From DASRAJ01 sp039920305 (lineage in GTDB: Bacteria > Bacteroidota > Bacteroidia > Chitinophagales > UBA10324), in NCBI GenBank assembly GCA_039920305.1, contig JBDSEA010000202.1, positions 1 through 27,978 on the forward strand: 27,978 bases of DNA. Direction: 5' to 3'. The translations under genes were made by a program, and so were the position numbers. Shown here piece after piece: positions 1 through 7,484 of this stretch (position 1 is its first letter; each line of letters starts with the position of its first letter). The notes beneath the pieces were generated by a model, which was given only the letters and a program-made list of their open reading frames with translations, did no database searches and was not told the origin of the DNA.

Positions 1-45
1 CGGGCAGAATAATCAGGTTTGAATTTCATACAACTCTTTCATTGA

Positions 46-800
46 TCACACATTTATTTCCTGATGCGAAGATTGATCTTTCCGGAATGTAGTGCTGTCA
101 ATTTTTGCTCCCAGGCCGGGATTCACTATTTCCATAGTGTTTCCACCCCCCTCTGCAATGGAGCTTACCGGCATCCTTTTCACCAGTCCATTCACAACAT
201 TTTTCGGGAAAATGAAAACCAAAAACATAAAACCAAACAGAGCCAGGCAGATCGAGATGCTGAAGAAGGAAAGAATAAAAATGACCCCCGATAAACAGAT
301 GCAAAAATGTAAAGCTGATCAGAAGCCTTTAATACGGTTGTTGAGTCAGATTTTGTAAACCCATGGCGGGTGGCATACAGCCATATAATTGTCATGGCTG
401 TACCCATCAGGAAAAAATTAAAAGCATAAATAGTTACTGCCGTTTGCTGATTAGCTGTACCGATATACTTTGAAAGCAAAGCAGTAGCAAAGGGTGTAAA
501 GGAAACTACCAGTAACTTGAATCCGTTCAGCAGCAGCAGCATCCCATTGTTTCTGCAAATAAGCTCAAACATGTAATGAGATTGATCCAGCAGACAAGCA
601 AAGTAAAAAAGCCGACAAGGAATGCCAGGTAAGTTTCCCAGTTTGCTAATAGCCCCTGAAGCAATGATTCACCACTTTTTACAACTGGCACGTGTATATC
701 CAGAACGAGCAAGGTGATGGCAATTGCAAAAACACCATCACTGAATGCCTCAATGCGTGAGGTTTCTTTTATAATTGCTTTCAGTTTTTTTCAGTTCCAT
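46..800 (-). pseudogene. TMEM175-like (DUF1211) potassium channel family gene, three frameshifts
   Basis: Read across three frames, the minus strand encodes a full-length relative of the bacterial TMEM175 family, membrane proteins of which some are potassium channels. Visible signatures are RIEAFSDGVFAIAITLL in the first membrane helix, WETYLAFL followed by a WIN-x-HYMF stretch, then LLLLNGFKLLVVSFTPFATA, YAFNFFLMG and a final hydrophobic segment ending near FMFLVFIFP. Continuity needs one A removed from the 7-base run at 785-791, one base added around 573-585, and one base added to the 5-base C run at 285-289. There are no in-frame stops other than those the shifts create, so the decay is recent or the shifts are sequencing errors; two of the three lie in homopolymers. 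With the shifts repaired the product would be about 250 residues. Family assignment is firm; whether the gene is really dead is not. Confidence 0.75.
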
Positions 801-850
801 ATCTTTTATTTTTAAAGTTTAACTAATAATCAATGCTGCTAAGCGCCAGA

Positions 851-873
851 AGAATTCAAACTAATTGAATTCT
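851..873. repeat. Perfect 9-bp inverted repeat with 5-base loop
   Basis: AGAATTCAA, loop ACTAA, TTGAATTCT. It lies 29 bases beyond the stop codon of the carbonic anhydrase-like gene and about 50 bases upstream of the TMEM175-like start. It could end the upstream transcript, but no clear U-tract follows on the minus strand, so a terminator is only a guess; an operator is also possible. Confidence 0.5.
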
Positions 874-901
874 GCAATATAAAGTTTTAATTTTTCCGGC
901 A

Positions 902-1414
902 TTACTTAAACCACTCGGCGTACATCACATAGTTATTTGCAATTCGCGTGTTGATCTGCTCAAAATGTTCGGGTGTAAGCTCCTTCACTTTTTTGGCGGG
1001 AACCCCGGCGTAAATACTTCCCGTTTCAACCCGTGTATTTTCAAGCACCACACTGCCTGCTGCAATCAGGGAATTCTTCTCAACTACAGCATGATCCATA
1101 ATGATGGCACCCATGCCGATCACCACATGGTCTTCAAGGGTGCATCCGTGCACAATCGCTGAATGACCAATGGAAACATGGTTGCCAATGACCGTGAAAG
1201 CTTTTTGATAAGTGCAGTGAATGACTGCACCATCCTGGATGTTCACCCTGTTGCCGATGCGGATATAATGTACATCGCCCCGCACCACCGCATTGAACCA
1301 AACGGTGCAGTCATCACCCATGGTCACATCTCCCACTACTACTGCATTGTCAGCCAGGAAAATATTTTTACCGAACTGCGGGGTAAAACCCCTGATGGTT
1401 TTTATGATCGCCAT
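902..1414 (-). CDS. Gamma carbonic anhydrase-like left-handed beta-helix protein (YrdA/PaaY type)
   Basis: A 170-residue protein built almost entirely of hexapeptide repeats, the left-handed beta-helix of the gamma carbonic anhydrase-like family. Members form trimers with a metal bound by three histidines at subunit interfaces; candidates here are His66 (VIH), His84 (SIGH) and His89 (IVHG), with the spacing usual for the family. The segment GDVHYIRIGNRVNIQDG and the end YAGVPAKKVKEL are typical. Many relatives have weak or unproved carbonic anhydrase activity, so the reaction is not certain. I chose the ATG at 1414: the frame extends upstream only to a GTG at 1441, which falls inside a dispersed repeat, and family members normally begin MA-I-K-x-x-RGFTP. 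It is probably cytosolic. It lies downstream of the M1 peptidase on the same strand, separated by a 72-base gap. Confidence 0.9.
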   Translation of the reverse strand: MAIIKTIRGFTPQFGKNIFLADNAVVVGDVTMGDDCTVWFNAVVRGDVHYIRIGNRVNIQDGAVIHCTYQKAFTVIGNHVSIGHSAIVHGCTLEDHVVIGMGAIIMDHAVVEKNSLIAAGSVVLENTRVETGSIYAGVPAKKVKELTPEHFEQINTRIANNYVMYAEWFK

Positions 1415-1434
1415 GCGCTGAATTTTTTCTAAAA

Positions 1435-1467
1435 ACCTCACCTCACCCTGTCCTGAAGGAGAGAAAG
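1435..1467. repeat. Degenerate copy of a dispersed CTCACC...CTCCT/AGGAG-type repeat
   Basis: The spacer between the carbonic anhydrase-like gene and the M1 peptidase holds ACCTCACCTCACCCTG followed by TCCTGAAGGAGAG. From memory this resembles an eroded member of the GTGAGGT...GGAGAGGGG-type palindromic elements scattered between genes in many Bacteroidota. TCCTGAAGGA is the remaining imperfect palindrome. No second copy was noticed in this window. Confidence 0.35.
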
Positions 1468-1486
1468 TTAAGTCGAATTTTCTGTT

Positions 1487-4081
1487 TTATTTCAACCCGT
1501 AAATAGAACGCAGCCGCTCATCCTGTTCGGCGGACTGTATTTCACTGATCCTCACGGTTAATTGTTCCAGCAGACTGATTGTATCCTTTGTTTGCGGAAG
1601 TTCATTCAATGCATTTTGCACGATCACCAGGGTATTTACAGCCTGAAAACGGAGCCACCATTCAGGTTTCCTTTCTGCGAGTTCATACAGCATGGGTAAC
1701 CCTCTTTCAAAGATTTCAAGATGCACTGCATTTTTCGACAAATACTCTGCGTAGTGCGACAGCAATCCATATTTTTCAATGGCGCCGGAGGATTGGATGA
1801 TCCTGAGCATAAAATCATTTTTTTCAGGACCCGCATTCGCCGCATAAATAGATGCTACTGCATCCCTTACCTCATCGGAATTCTCATTCTCCTGCTTTTG
1901 GGCATCAGCATAAGCATTTGTGGAATCAAGAAGGTGTATCTGGTCAAGTGCGGTTGCAATCACAAGGTATGAGCTGTCATTTAATGCCCGCCTGGCGATT
2001 GTAAGGGCTGACAGATCATTCCAGGAGGCTAACTGCTGTAAAGCACCTGCGCGTACCGACGAATTTTTATCACTTACCGCCAGCACAGCTACTTTATTTT
2101 TCATTACTTCATTGCTGGAACCCGATACCCCGTACAATGCTGCAAGCCTGATACTCCAGAATGGATCATTAAGTCCCTCAGTAATGATTTCATTATACAA
2201 ACCGCCCGAAGAATCAACTGATCTGAAATAGATCATCGCTTCTATTCTGTCAGTAAACAGCGGAGCATGCCGGTACTGAAATGCAGCTGTGGTGTCTGAT
2301 TGTATTATGTTCTTTGTACAGAGCAGCATTTTATCAGCGTCAAAGTTTACCAGATCAGGCTTTGTTTCACAAGGGAAGGTAAGTACCTGACTCTGCTGAT
2401 CGAATACCGCGTGGTGCCGCTTAACTTTTCCGCTTGCATAAATATCAATGGCAACCGGAAGCCTGAAAATGGGAGTACCACGCTCCGTATCCTGTATTTG
2501 TTCCAGCGAAACTGTGACATGGTGATCCACCGCATCATACTGGTAAGAGATGTTGAGGGAAGGGTGACCAGGTGAGAAATACCATTGATTGAAAAACCAA
2601 TTCAGATCCTGCCCTGAAATTTTTTCAAATGCCAGCCGAAGATCATGCGCCTCCGCTGTGCCGAATTTATGCGCCGTTAAATACTCGTGTAATGCATTAA
2701 AAAATGCGTCATCCCCAACATAATTCCGCAGCATGTGCAGAATGCGGCCTCCTTTGTTGTAACTCACCAGATCCAGAACATCTTCAGGCTCATCATAGAA
2801 ATACCTTACGAGGGGAAGCTCTGCATATTCAGGAGCTGAAAGATAGGCGTTCATGCTGTTCATAAATTCATAATCCGCCTCATCTCTTCCATATTTATGT
2901 TCGTTCCATAAGTATTCACCATAGTCAGCGAATGATTCATTGAGCGTAAGGTTCGACCATGATTCACAAGTGACCAGATCACCAAACCAGTGATGGAACA
3001 GCTCGTGTGAAATATTCTCCTCTTGATTTCCATCAATCATTTCACGCGGTGTCATCTGCACATAGGAACCGTGTATGACCGCCGTGGCATTTTCCATGGA
3101 GCCGGTCACAAATTCATGCGCAATGAGCTGCGAATATTTTGGCCATGCAAAGGGCACACCCGTAAGATCAGAGAAGAACTGAATCATTTCAGGAGTATTT
3201 CCGAATATTTTACGTGCATATTTTTCGTACTCCTTATCCACATAATAGCTTACTTCAATATTCTTCCACCTGTCTTTTACTATTGCAAACGGGCCGGCAG
3301 CCATCATCACGAGATAGGGTGGAATGGGCTGATCAAGCTTCCAGGTGTCAGTATGCGTTTTATCAGGATTTTTTCTGGAAGATACCAGCAGTCCATTGGA
3401 GAGCGAGACAAATCCATCTTCTATAGTCATCGAAATCTCAAGCGTTGTTTTCATACCGGGCTTGTCAATCGTGGGAAACCATACTGAGTTCGATTCCGTT
3501 TCCCCCTGTGTCCATAGCTCACGGGGCATAGTAGCATCTTTTTCATCTGCGTTTATAAAATACAATCCCTTTGCACTTGTAATCACCAGCGATCCTGCCT
3601 GTTTTAGTTCATTTGGCTTCGAAGTGTAATCAATGAAGATCGTAAATTGCTCACCCCGCTTGTATGCTTTATCAAGGTGAATGTGAATCAGAAGCGAATC
3701 ATATTCAAACCTCAATGGAATATTACCCTTGAGCTGAACCAGCTCCACCTTATTTAAATCCATTCCCTTTGCGTCAAGCGTGAGGGTATCAGTCGGATAA
3801 AAATGCGGTTTCAGGGTGAGCCATTCTTTACCATACAGGTATTGCTTTTGCCAGTCAAATTTTACACTTAGCCGTGTATGCACCATATCATTGATGATGG
3901 TAAAGGAAGGGCGATAAGCTTGGGGTGTAACAATGATATCTTCAGGCAGCTCAATCATTACTGAGTCTTCCCGTGGTACCGGGACTGAATGCTGCGTCAT
4001 AGGAATATTTCTGGTGCTATTGCAGCTCAGAATAAATACCAGGCAGTTACATGCAAGCGACAGATACAGAGATCTTTTCAT
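1487..4081 (-). CDS. M1 family zinc aminopeptidase, predicted lipoprotein
   Basis: An 864-residue metallopeptidase of the M1 (gluzincin) family, which removes N-terminal amino acids from peptides. It has the exopeptidase motif GSMENA (about residues 327-332), the zinc site HELFH with the second glutamate exactly 18 residues later in NESFADY (about 359-382), and the catalytic tyrosine in SYNKGG (about 441). All key residues are present. After the catalytic domain, residues from about 630 to the end look alpha-helical with HEAT-like repeats. The N-terminus has a hydrophobic segment ending ILSC, a plausible lipobox, so the protein is probably anchored in an envelope membrane. I chose the ATG at 4081; the longer frame begins with TTG at 4105 and would put charged residues ahead of the signal. 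Membrane-anchored M1 peptidases of this kind are common in Bacteroidota and probably help recycle peptides. Confidence 0.93.
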   Translation of the reverse strand: MKRSLYLSLACNCLVFILSCNSTRNIPMTQHSVPVPREDSVMIELPEDIIVTPQAYRPSFTIINDMVHTRLSVKFDWQKQYLYGKEWLTLKPHFYPTDTLTLDAKGMDLNKVELVQLKGNIPLRFEYDSLLIHIHLDKAYKRGEQFTIFIDYTSKPNELKQAGSLVITSAKGLYFINADEKDATMPRELWTQGETESNSVWFPTIDKPGMKTTLEISMTIEDGFVSLSNGLLVSSRKNPDKTHTDTWKLDQPIPPYLVMMAAGPFAIVKDRWKNIEVSYYVDKEYEKYARKIFGNTPEMIQFFSDLTGVPFAWPKYSQLIAHEFVTGSMENATAVIHGSYVQMTPREMIDGNQEENISHELFHHWFGDLVTCESWSNLTLNESFADYGEYLWNEHKYGRDEADYEFMNSMNAYLSAPEYAELPLVRYFYDEPEDVLDLVSYNKGGRILHMLRNYVGDDAFFNALHEYLTAHKFGTAEAHDLRLAFEKISGQDLNWFFNQWYFSPGHPSLNISYQYDAVDHHVTVSLEQIQDTERGTPIFRLPVAIDIYASGKVKRHHAVFDQQSQVLTFPCETKPDLVNFDADKMLLCTKNIIQSDTTAAFQYRHAPLFTDRIEAMIYFRSVDSSGGLYNEIITEGLNDPFWSIRLAALYGVSGSSNEVMKNKVAVLAVSDKNSSVRAGALQQLASWNDLSALTIARRALNDSSYLVIATALDQIHLLDSTNAYADAQKQENENSDEVRDAVASIYAANAGPEKNDFMLRIIQSSGAIEKYGLLSHYAEYLSKNAVHLEIFERGLPMLYELAERKPEWWLRFQAVNTLVIVQNALNELPQTKDTISLLEQLTVRISEIQSAEQDERLRSIYGLK

Positions 4082-4209
4082 AAATTTATTTGGTATGGCA
4101 GGCAAACAAAGTGAAGAATAGTTAATTGCAACATATGAGAAAGCACAAAACCTTTACAATCCTTCCATGAGTTCATTCCTGAATTCTGAATTTTATTCTT
4201 TTGGTTTCA

Positions 4210-5061
4210 TTACTGCAAAGTGGCTAATATATCTAATGTGATATTTTTTACAATGGCGTTAAGATCAACATTCACGAGATCACCCGATTGAACATTGGTG
4301 GCAAACAAATACACATCCTCCTCTTTCTCCACATAGCCAACGAACCATCCGATATTTTTTAATCTCCCGTCAATTTCATCACACATTATCCCCCTGCCAA
4401 CTTTACCACTCAAAATAAAACCGGAATTATTCAATTGACCAGGATTGTAGTCAAGCTTCATTATTTCCTTTACTAAATCAATGTTTTTTTTTGAAAAAGA
4501 AAGCTGGTAGGTATAAAAATTTTTTAAAAACTCAATCTGCTCATCACATGAAATTCTTAAATTTCCATCTAACCAGAAAGAATCAGTGTTGCTGCCCATT
4601 TGCATGTTTCCATAGTGAGTCAGGGTTAGGTACTGCTGCATTTTTTCAATACCTATTTTACTCGAAATTTCCCGGAAATACCAATCAGCAGAATTAACAA
4701 ACGCCGTTTTCAGGGTTTGATTCTGATTCCATGCATGAACATCTCTTGTTACGCTATTCCATTGGATAAGATAGCCTGTATCCGGGATAACTTTTGTTTG
4801 AAGGGCAACGAGAGAATTGCAGATTTCAAAAGTAGAGGCGGGAATAAAACGCTGGCCACAGCGGTCAGGATTGTAATCAATGAATTTTGCTTTTTTAAGA
4901 TCATAAATCCCGATGCATCCCTCTACATGATATTCATCAAATTTTTTTTTCCATTCAGGATGATGATCACCAATGGGGGTGCTGCAAGAATACGTTAGGC
5001 AGATACTTGAAATTTGAACCAAAAGAATTCCGAGAGATGCAGCACGCAACAGGTTTTTCAA
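4210..5061 (-). CDS. Degenerate class D beta-lactamase-like (OXA fold) protein with altered catalytic motifs
   Basis: A 283-residue homologue of class D beta-lactamases and of BlaR-type sensor domains. The family frame is unmistakable: RFIPASTFEICNSLVAL (72-88), THYGN (148-152), FWLDGNLRIS (162-171), FILSGKVGRG (215-224) and IGWFVGYVEKE. The catalytic motifs are altered: STFK reads STFE (Ser76, Glu79, codon GAA), so the lysine that is normally carboxylated is missing; SxV reads SAD (124-126) followed by WYF, recalling BlaR sensors; KTG reads KVG (220-222). Ser76, the YGN motif and Trp163 remain. Hydrolysis by the known class D mechanism is therefore unlikely; penicillin binding, a new role or decay are alternatives. 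The start is TTG directly after an in-frame TAA, and no ATG precedes the signal-like N-terminus, so the product is probably exported. It sits 30 bases after the lemA-TPM-TPM operon with no terminator seen between. Confidence 0.88.
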   Translation of the reverse strand: MKNLLRAASLGILLVQISSICLTYSCSTPIGDHHPEWKKKFDEYHVEGCIGIYDLKKAKFIDYNPDRCGQRFIPASTFEICNSLVALQTKVIPDTGYLIQWNSVTRDVHAWNQNQTLKTAFVNSADWYFREISSKIGIEKMQQYLTLTHYGNMQMGSNTDSFWLDGNLRISCDEQIEFLKNFYTYQLSFSKKNIDLVKEIMKLDYNPGQLNNSGFILSGKVGRGIMCDEIDGRLKNIGWFVGYVEKEEDVYLFATNVQSGDLVNVDLNAIVKNITLDILATLQ

Positions 5062-5091
5062 TTAAAGTTTACAAATAACCAAAACTTATAA

Positions 5092-5907
5092 TTACCATCG
5101 TCCTCCAGCGCCACCCCCTCCGAAACTACCTCCACCGAATCCTCCAAAACCACCTCCTCCTCCTCCGAATCCGCCACCCCCGAAACCACCACCTCCAAAT
5201 CCACCTCCACGACCCAGTCCTCTGCCGAGCATTCCACCAAGCAGCCATGGGACCGGGGAAAATCCACGGCGTGAAATCACACCGCCACGACCACCGCGAT
5301 TGATGCGGCTGAAAAGAAATAAAAGCAGAATGATGATGATTGGAATAGCACCTGCCGGAAGGCCGGTGTTAGTTTTTTTATCCTGAAGCTCGTCACTAAA
5401 TTCGCCCGCTGCAAGCTTGATGATCGCATTGGTCGCCTCATCAAGTCCACCATAATAATTTCCATTTTTGAATTGCGGGAGGATGATGTTGTCAACTATT
5501 TTTTTTGCGGTGATATCCGGAATAGGTCCTTCCATTCCCTTACCTGTAGCAATAAAAACGGAACGGTCATTTTTTGAAACAAGAATCAATACGCCATTGT
5601 CCTGATTCGGTCCGCCGATTCCCCATGAATCACCAATCTTGAAAGCAAGCGAAGAGATATCGTAACCGTTCAAATCTTCAATGGTGAGTATGGCAATCTG
5701 ATTCGAGGTGCTGTCGCTAACCCTGTCGAGCTTCTCTTCAAGCTGGTATCTCTCATCGGCTGAAAGCATTCCTGCACGATCATCTATGAGGTGATCTGGC
5801 TTGGGAGGGGCTTGTTCCTTTGAAGTGGGCTTCCAGTGATCCTGGCTTCCCGCAATCATGCTGACCGCAAGTAGAAAAACAGCAACAAGAGAGAGAAATT
5901 TATTCAT
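5092..5907 (-). CDS. TPM domain protein with signal peptide, one membrane helix and Gly-rich tail (YgcG type)
   Basis: A 271-residue membrane protein of the TPM (DUF477/YgcG) family. Layout: signal peptide (1-20), TPM domain from DDRAGMLSADE to about residue 165 with the typical NQIAILTI, DNGVLILVSKND and GKGMEGPIPD segments, a single membrane helix near 182-200 (PIIIILLLFLF), then a basic linker and a glycine-rich tail (about 205-271) ending GGRW. The TPM domain should face the periplasm. TPM proteins have been linked to phosphatase activity in plants and to envelope or photosystem repair, but the bacterial role is unsettled. Its start overlaps the end of the preceding TPM gene by 8 bases, which suggests coupled translation within a lemA operon. 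Confidence 0.9.
   Translation of the reverse strand: MNKFLSLVAVFLLAVSMIAGSQDHWKPTSKEQAPPKPDHLIDDRAGMLSADERYQLEEKLDRVSDSTSNQIAILTIEDLNGYDISSLAFKIGDSWGIGGPNQDNGVLILVSKNDRSVFIATGKGMEGPIPDITAKKIVDNIILPQFKNGNYYGGLDEATNAIIKLAAGEFSDELQDKKTNTGLPAGAIPIIIILLLFLFSRINRGGRGGVISRRGFSPVPWLLGGMLGRGLGRGGGFGGGGFGGGGFGGGGGGFGGFGGGSFGGGGAGGRW
5099..5215 (-). repeat. Low-complexity GGxGGxGG-coding tract
   Basis: An imperfect tandem run of CC(A/T)CC(T/A)CC-type triplets on the plus strand. Read on the minus strand it encodes the GGGFGGGGFGGGG-type tail of the TPM protein. It is protein-coding low complexity and not a separate element; such tails are prone to length change by slippage. Confidence 0.7.
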
Positions 5908-6340
5908 TGCCTATTACCACCTCATCTGAAAGCTCATTGGTATCTTGTTCATGCCCGGGGAAATGCTTTTGTAAATGAATGCCGCATTGCCCTATCGCAC
6001 TCTTAATCCCTGATACAAAATTTCCTTCTGCAAAGCTTGCTGCCATCAATTCCTTTACCTCATCCCAGAAATTTTCAGGCACCTTTGCATTGATTCCCTC
6101 GTCACCGAGAATGGCAAACACCCGGTCATCGTGCGCAATGTAGATAAGTACGCCGGTGCGATCCTTTGTAAGCTCCATCTTAAGCTGGCCAAAAATTTTA
6201 AGAGCACGGGTCATGGCATCATCCTTACATTTCTTTTCCAGGTAAACCCGGATTTCACCAATGGTACCTCCTTCTGCTGCTTGTATGGCAAGCGCAATTT
6301 CTTTTTTTTCCTCGTCCGAAAGAAAATCGGTGGCAGCCAT
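5900..6340 (-). CDS. TPM domain protein, no signal peptide
   Basis: A 146-residue protein of the TPM (DUF477) family, much shorter than its downstream neighbour and without signal peptide or clear membrane helix, so it is probably cytosolic. Recognisable parts are LSDEEKKEIALAIQAAE, the IGEIRVYLEKKC strand, TGVLIYIAHDDRVFAILGD and the AEGNFVSGIKSAI helix. Bacteroidota often carry lemA followed by two TPM genes, one of each form, and the layout here (15-base gap after lemA, 8-base overlap with the next gene) fits that operon. The biochemical role is not established. Its proximity suggests it works with LemA and the membrane TPM protein on opposite faces of the inner membrane, but this is inference. 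Confidence 0.88.
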   Translation of the reverse strand: MAATDFLSDEEKKEIALAIQAAEGGTIGEIRVYLEKKCKDDAMTRALKIFGQLKMELTKDRTGVLIYIAHDDRVFAILGDEGINAKVPENFWDEVKELMAASFAEGNFVSGIKSAIGQCGIHLQKHFPGHEQDTNELSDEVVIGNE

Positions 6341-6355
6341 AAGTGCAGTGAAATT

Positions 6356-6982
6356 TTATTGCTGCGTTGCGCCTGCAGGTGGTAAAGTCGGGTTGGTATT
6401 GAAATTAATGTCGGGTGGGTTCTCCGTTCCTGCATTTGCTTTAAAATAGCCCTTCTCGGTAAAGTGAAACAGGCCGGCAAAAAGATTATTCGGAAAGGTT
6501 TTGATGTAGGTATTGTAATCCTGAACGGAAGCATTAAAATCATCACGCGATTTATTAATCCGGTTTTCTGTCCCCTCGATCTGTGTTTGAAAATCCCTGA
6601 ATGCCTGTGTAGTTTTCAGATCGGGGTATTGTTCCGCTACCGCAATCAGCCTTCCGAATGCTCCTGCAAGCTGATTCTGAGCCTGCTGAAATGCCGCAAT
6701 GGATTCCGGTGTCAGCTTGGATGCATCCACCTGGATGGATGTTGCCCTGGAGCGTGCCTCTATCACTTCTTTAAGCGTGTTTTGCTCAAACTGTGCCGAA
6801 CCCTGAATGGTTTTAACAACACTATTGTACAGGTCCGTCCTGCGCTGGTATTGACTTTCCACCTGTGACCACTTGGATGCTACATCCTGATTCTTGGCAA
6901 CCATGCTGTTGTAGCCGCAACTTGAAAAGCCAAATGCAACTGCAATGGCAACGATACTTAGAGTTAAATTTTTCAGTTTCAT
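6356..6982 (-). CDS. lemA: LemA family protein, predicted lipoprotein
   Basis: A 208-residue LemA-family protein. It has an N-terminal hydrophobic stretch ending GFSSCGYN, a good Bacteroidota lipobox, then the long helical LemA domain with NSMVAKNQDVASKWSQVESQ, QRRTDLYNSVVKTIQG, ARSRAT, QLAGAFGRLIAVAEQYPDLK and the NRINKSRDDFNASVQDYN segment. The domain is a helical bundle; its function is unknown, although it is often coupled to TPM proteins or to peptidases. It is the first gene of the operon, with a -7-like box (TACTTTTG) 28 bases upstream of the ATG. The C-terminal 30 residues are Pro/Thr-rich and probably disordered. Confidence 0.93.
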   Translation of the reverse strand: MKLKNLTLSIVAIAVAFGFSSCGYNSMVAKNQDVASKWSQVESQYQRRTDLYNSVVKTIQGSAQFEQNTLKEVIEARSRATSIQVDASKLTPESIAAFQQAQNQLAGAFGRLIAVAEQYPDLKTTQAFRDFQTQIEGTENRINKSRDDFNASVQDYNTYIKTFPNNLFAGLFHFTEKGYFKANAGTENPPDINFNTNPTLPPAGATQQ

Positions 6983-7010
6983 GGAAAATGGATTGGTTTT
7001 ATACTGCGTG

Positions 7011-7018
7011 CAAAAGTA
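7011..7018 (-). promoter_or_regulatory. Bacteroidota-type -7 box for lemA operon
   Basis: TACTTTTG on the minus strand matches the TAnnTTTG consensus of the primary sigma factor in Bacteroidota and ends 28 bases before the lemA ATG. I do not see a convincing TTG at the -33 position, so this is a partial match. Confidence 0.45.
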
Positions 7019-7106
7019 GAAAAAAAGCCGGCGGAAGAATCATAATTCCTTGCGGTAATTCTATTATTGTATCCATCATTACTTTCGGCACATAAAAAAA
7101 TTTTCA

Positions 7107-7454
7107 ATGAGTGATCTCGTAAATGAATTCAATGAATACCGCGGAAAAATGAATGAAAAAATTCTTGCACAGAACAACAAGGTCATCAACCGCCTTTTTA
7201 ACCTGGATACAAATACCTATGCTTCGGGAGCACTCCCTGTCAAAACCAAGGAAATGCTCGGACTCGTCGCTTCCATGGTGCTCCGTTGTGATGATTGCAT
7301 TAAGTATCATCTGGGAAAATGTAAGGAGGAAGGAATAACCACCGAAGAAATTTATGAGGTTTTTGCTGTGGCCAATATCGTGGGCGGAACGATTGTGATT
7401 CCTCATTTCAGGAGGGCAGTGGAATACTGGGAAGAGCTTTCGGCGACGTTGTAA
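7107..7454 (+). CDS. Carboxymuconolactone decarboxylase family protein, AhpD-like
   Basis: A 115-residue all-helical protein of the CMD/AhpD superfamily. The redox motif CDDC (Cys61-Cys64) is followed by His68, and Glu49 lies 12 residues before the first cysteine; this Glu-x11-CxxC-x3-His arrangement is the catalytic set of AhpD, an alkylhydroperoxidase, and not that of the decarboxylase proper. A thiol-based peroxidase or disulfide role in the cytosol is therefore likely, but no AhpC partner is nearby and the substrate is unknown. It is transcribed divergently from lemA across a 124-base spacer; a 7-of-8 match to the -7 box (TACTTTCG, 7080-7087) lies 19 bases before the ATG. Confidence 0.88.
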   Translation: MSDLVNEFNEYRGKMNEKILAQNNKVINRLFNLDTNTYASGALPVKTKEMLGLVASMVLRCDDCIKYHLGKCKEEGITTEEIYEVFAVANIVGGTIVIPHFRRAVEYWEELSATL

Positions 7455-7484
7455 CTTTGACTAACTTCGAAACAAAAATTCAAT

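Noticed and set aside
98..304. Separate short proteins in the TMEM175-like region
   Set aside because: The pieces join into one family-like protein once three single-base shifts are corrected, so they are not independent genes; this 68-codon frame is the unused third frame.
3023..3487. 154-codon open frame antisense to the M1 peptidase
   Set aside because: The peptidase frame holds all catalytic motifs here; the antisense product resembles nothing and has biased, basic composition.
5099..5215. Tandem repeat or CRISPR-like array in the CC-rich tract
   Set aside because: The pattern follows codons of a glycine-rich tail and has no constant spacers or exact repeats.
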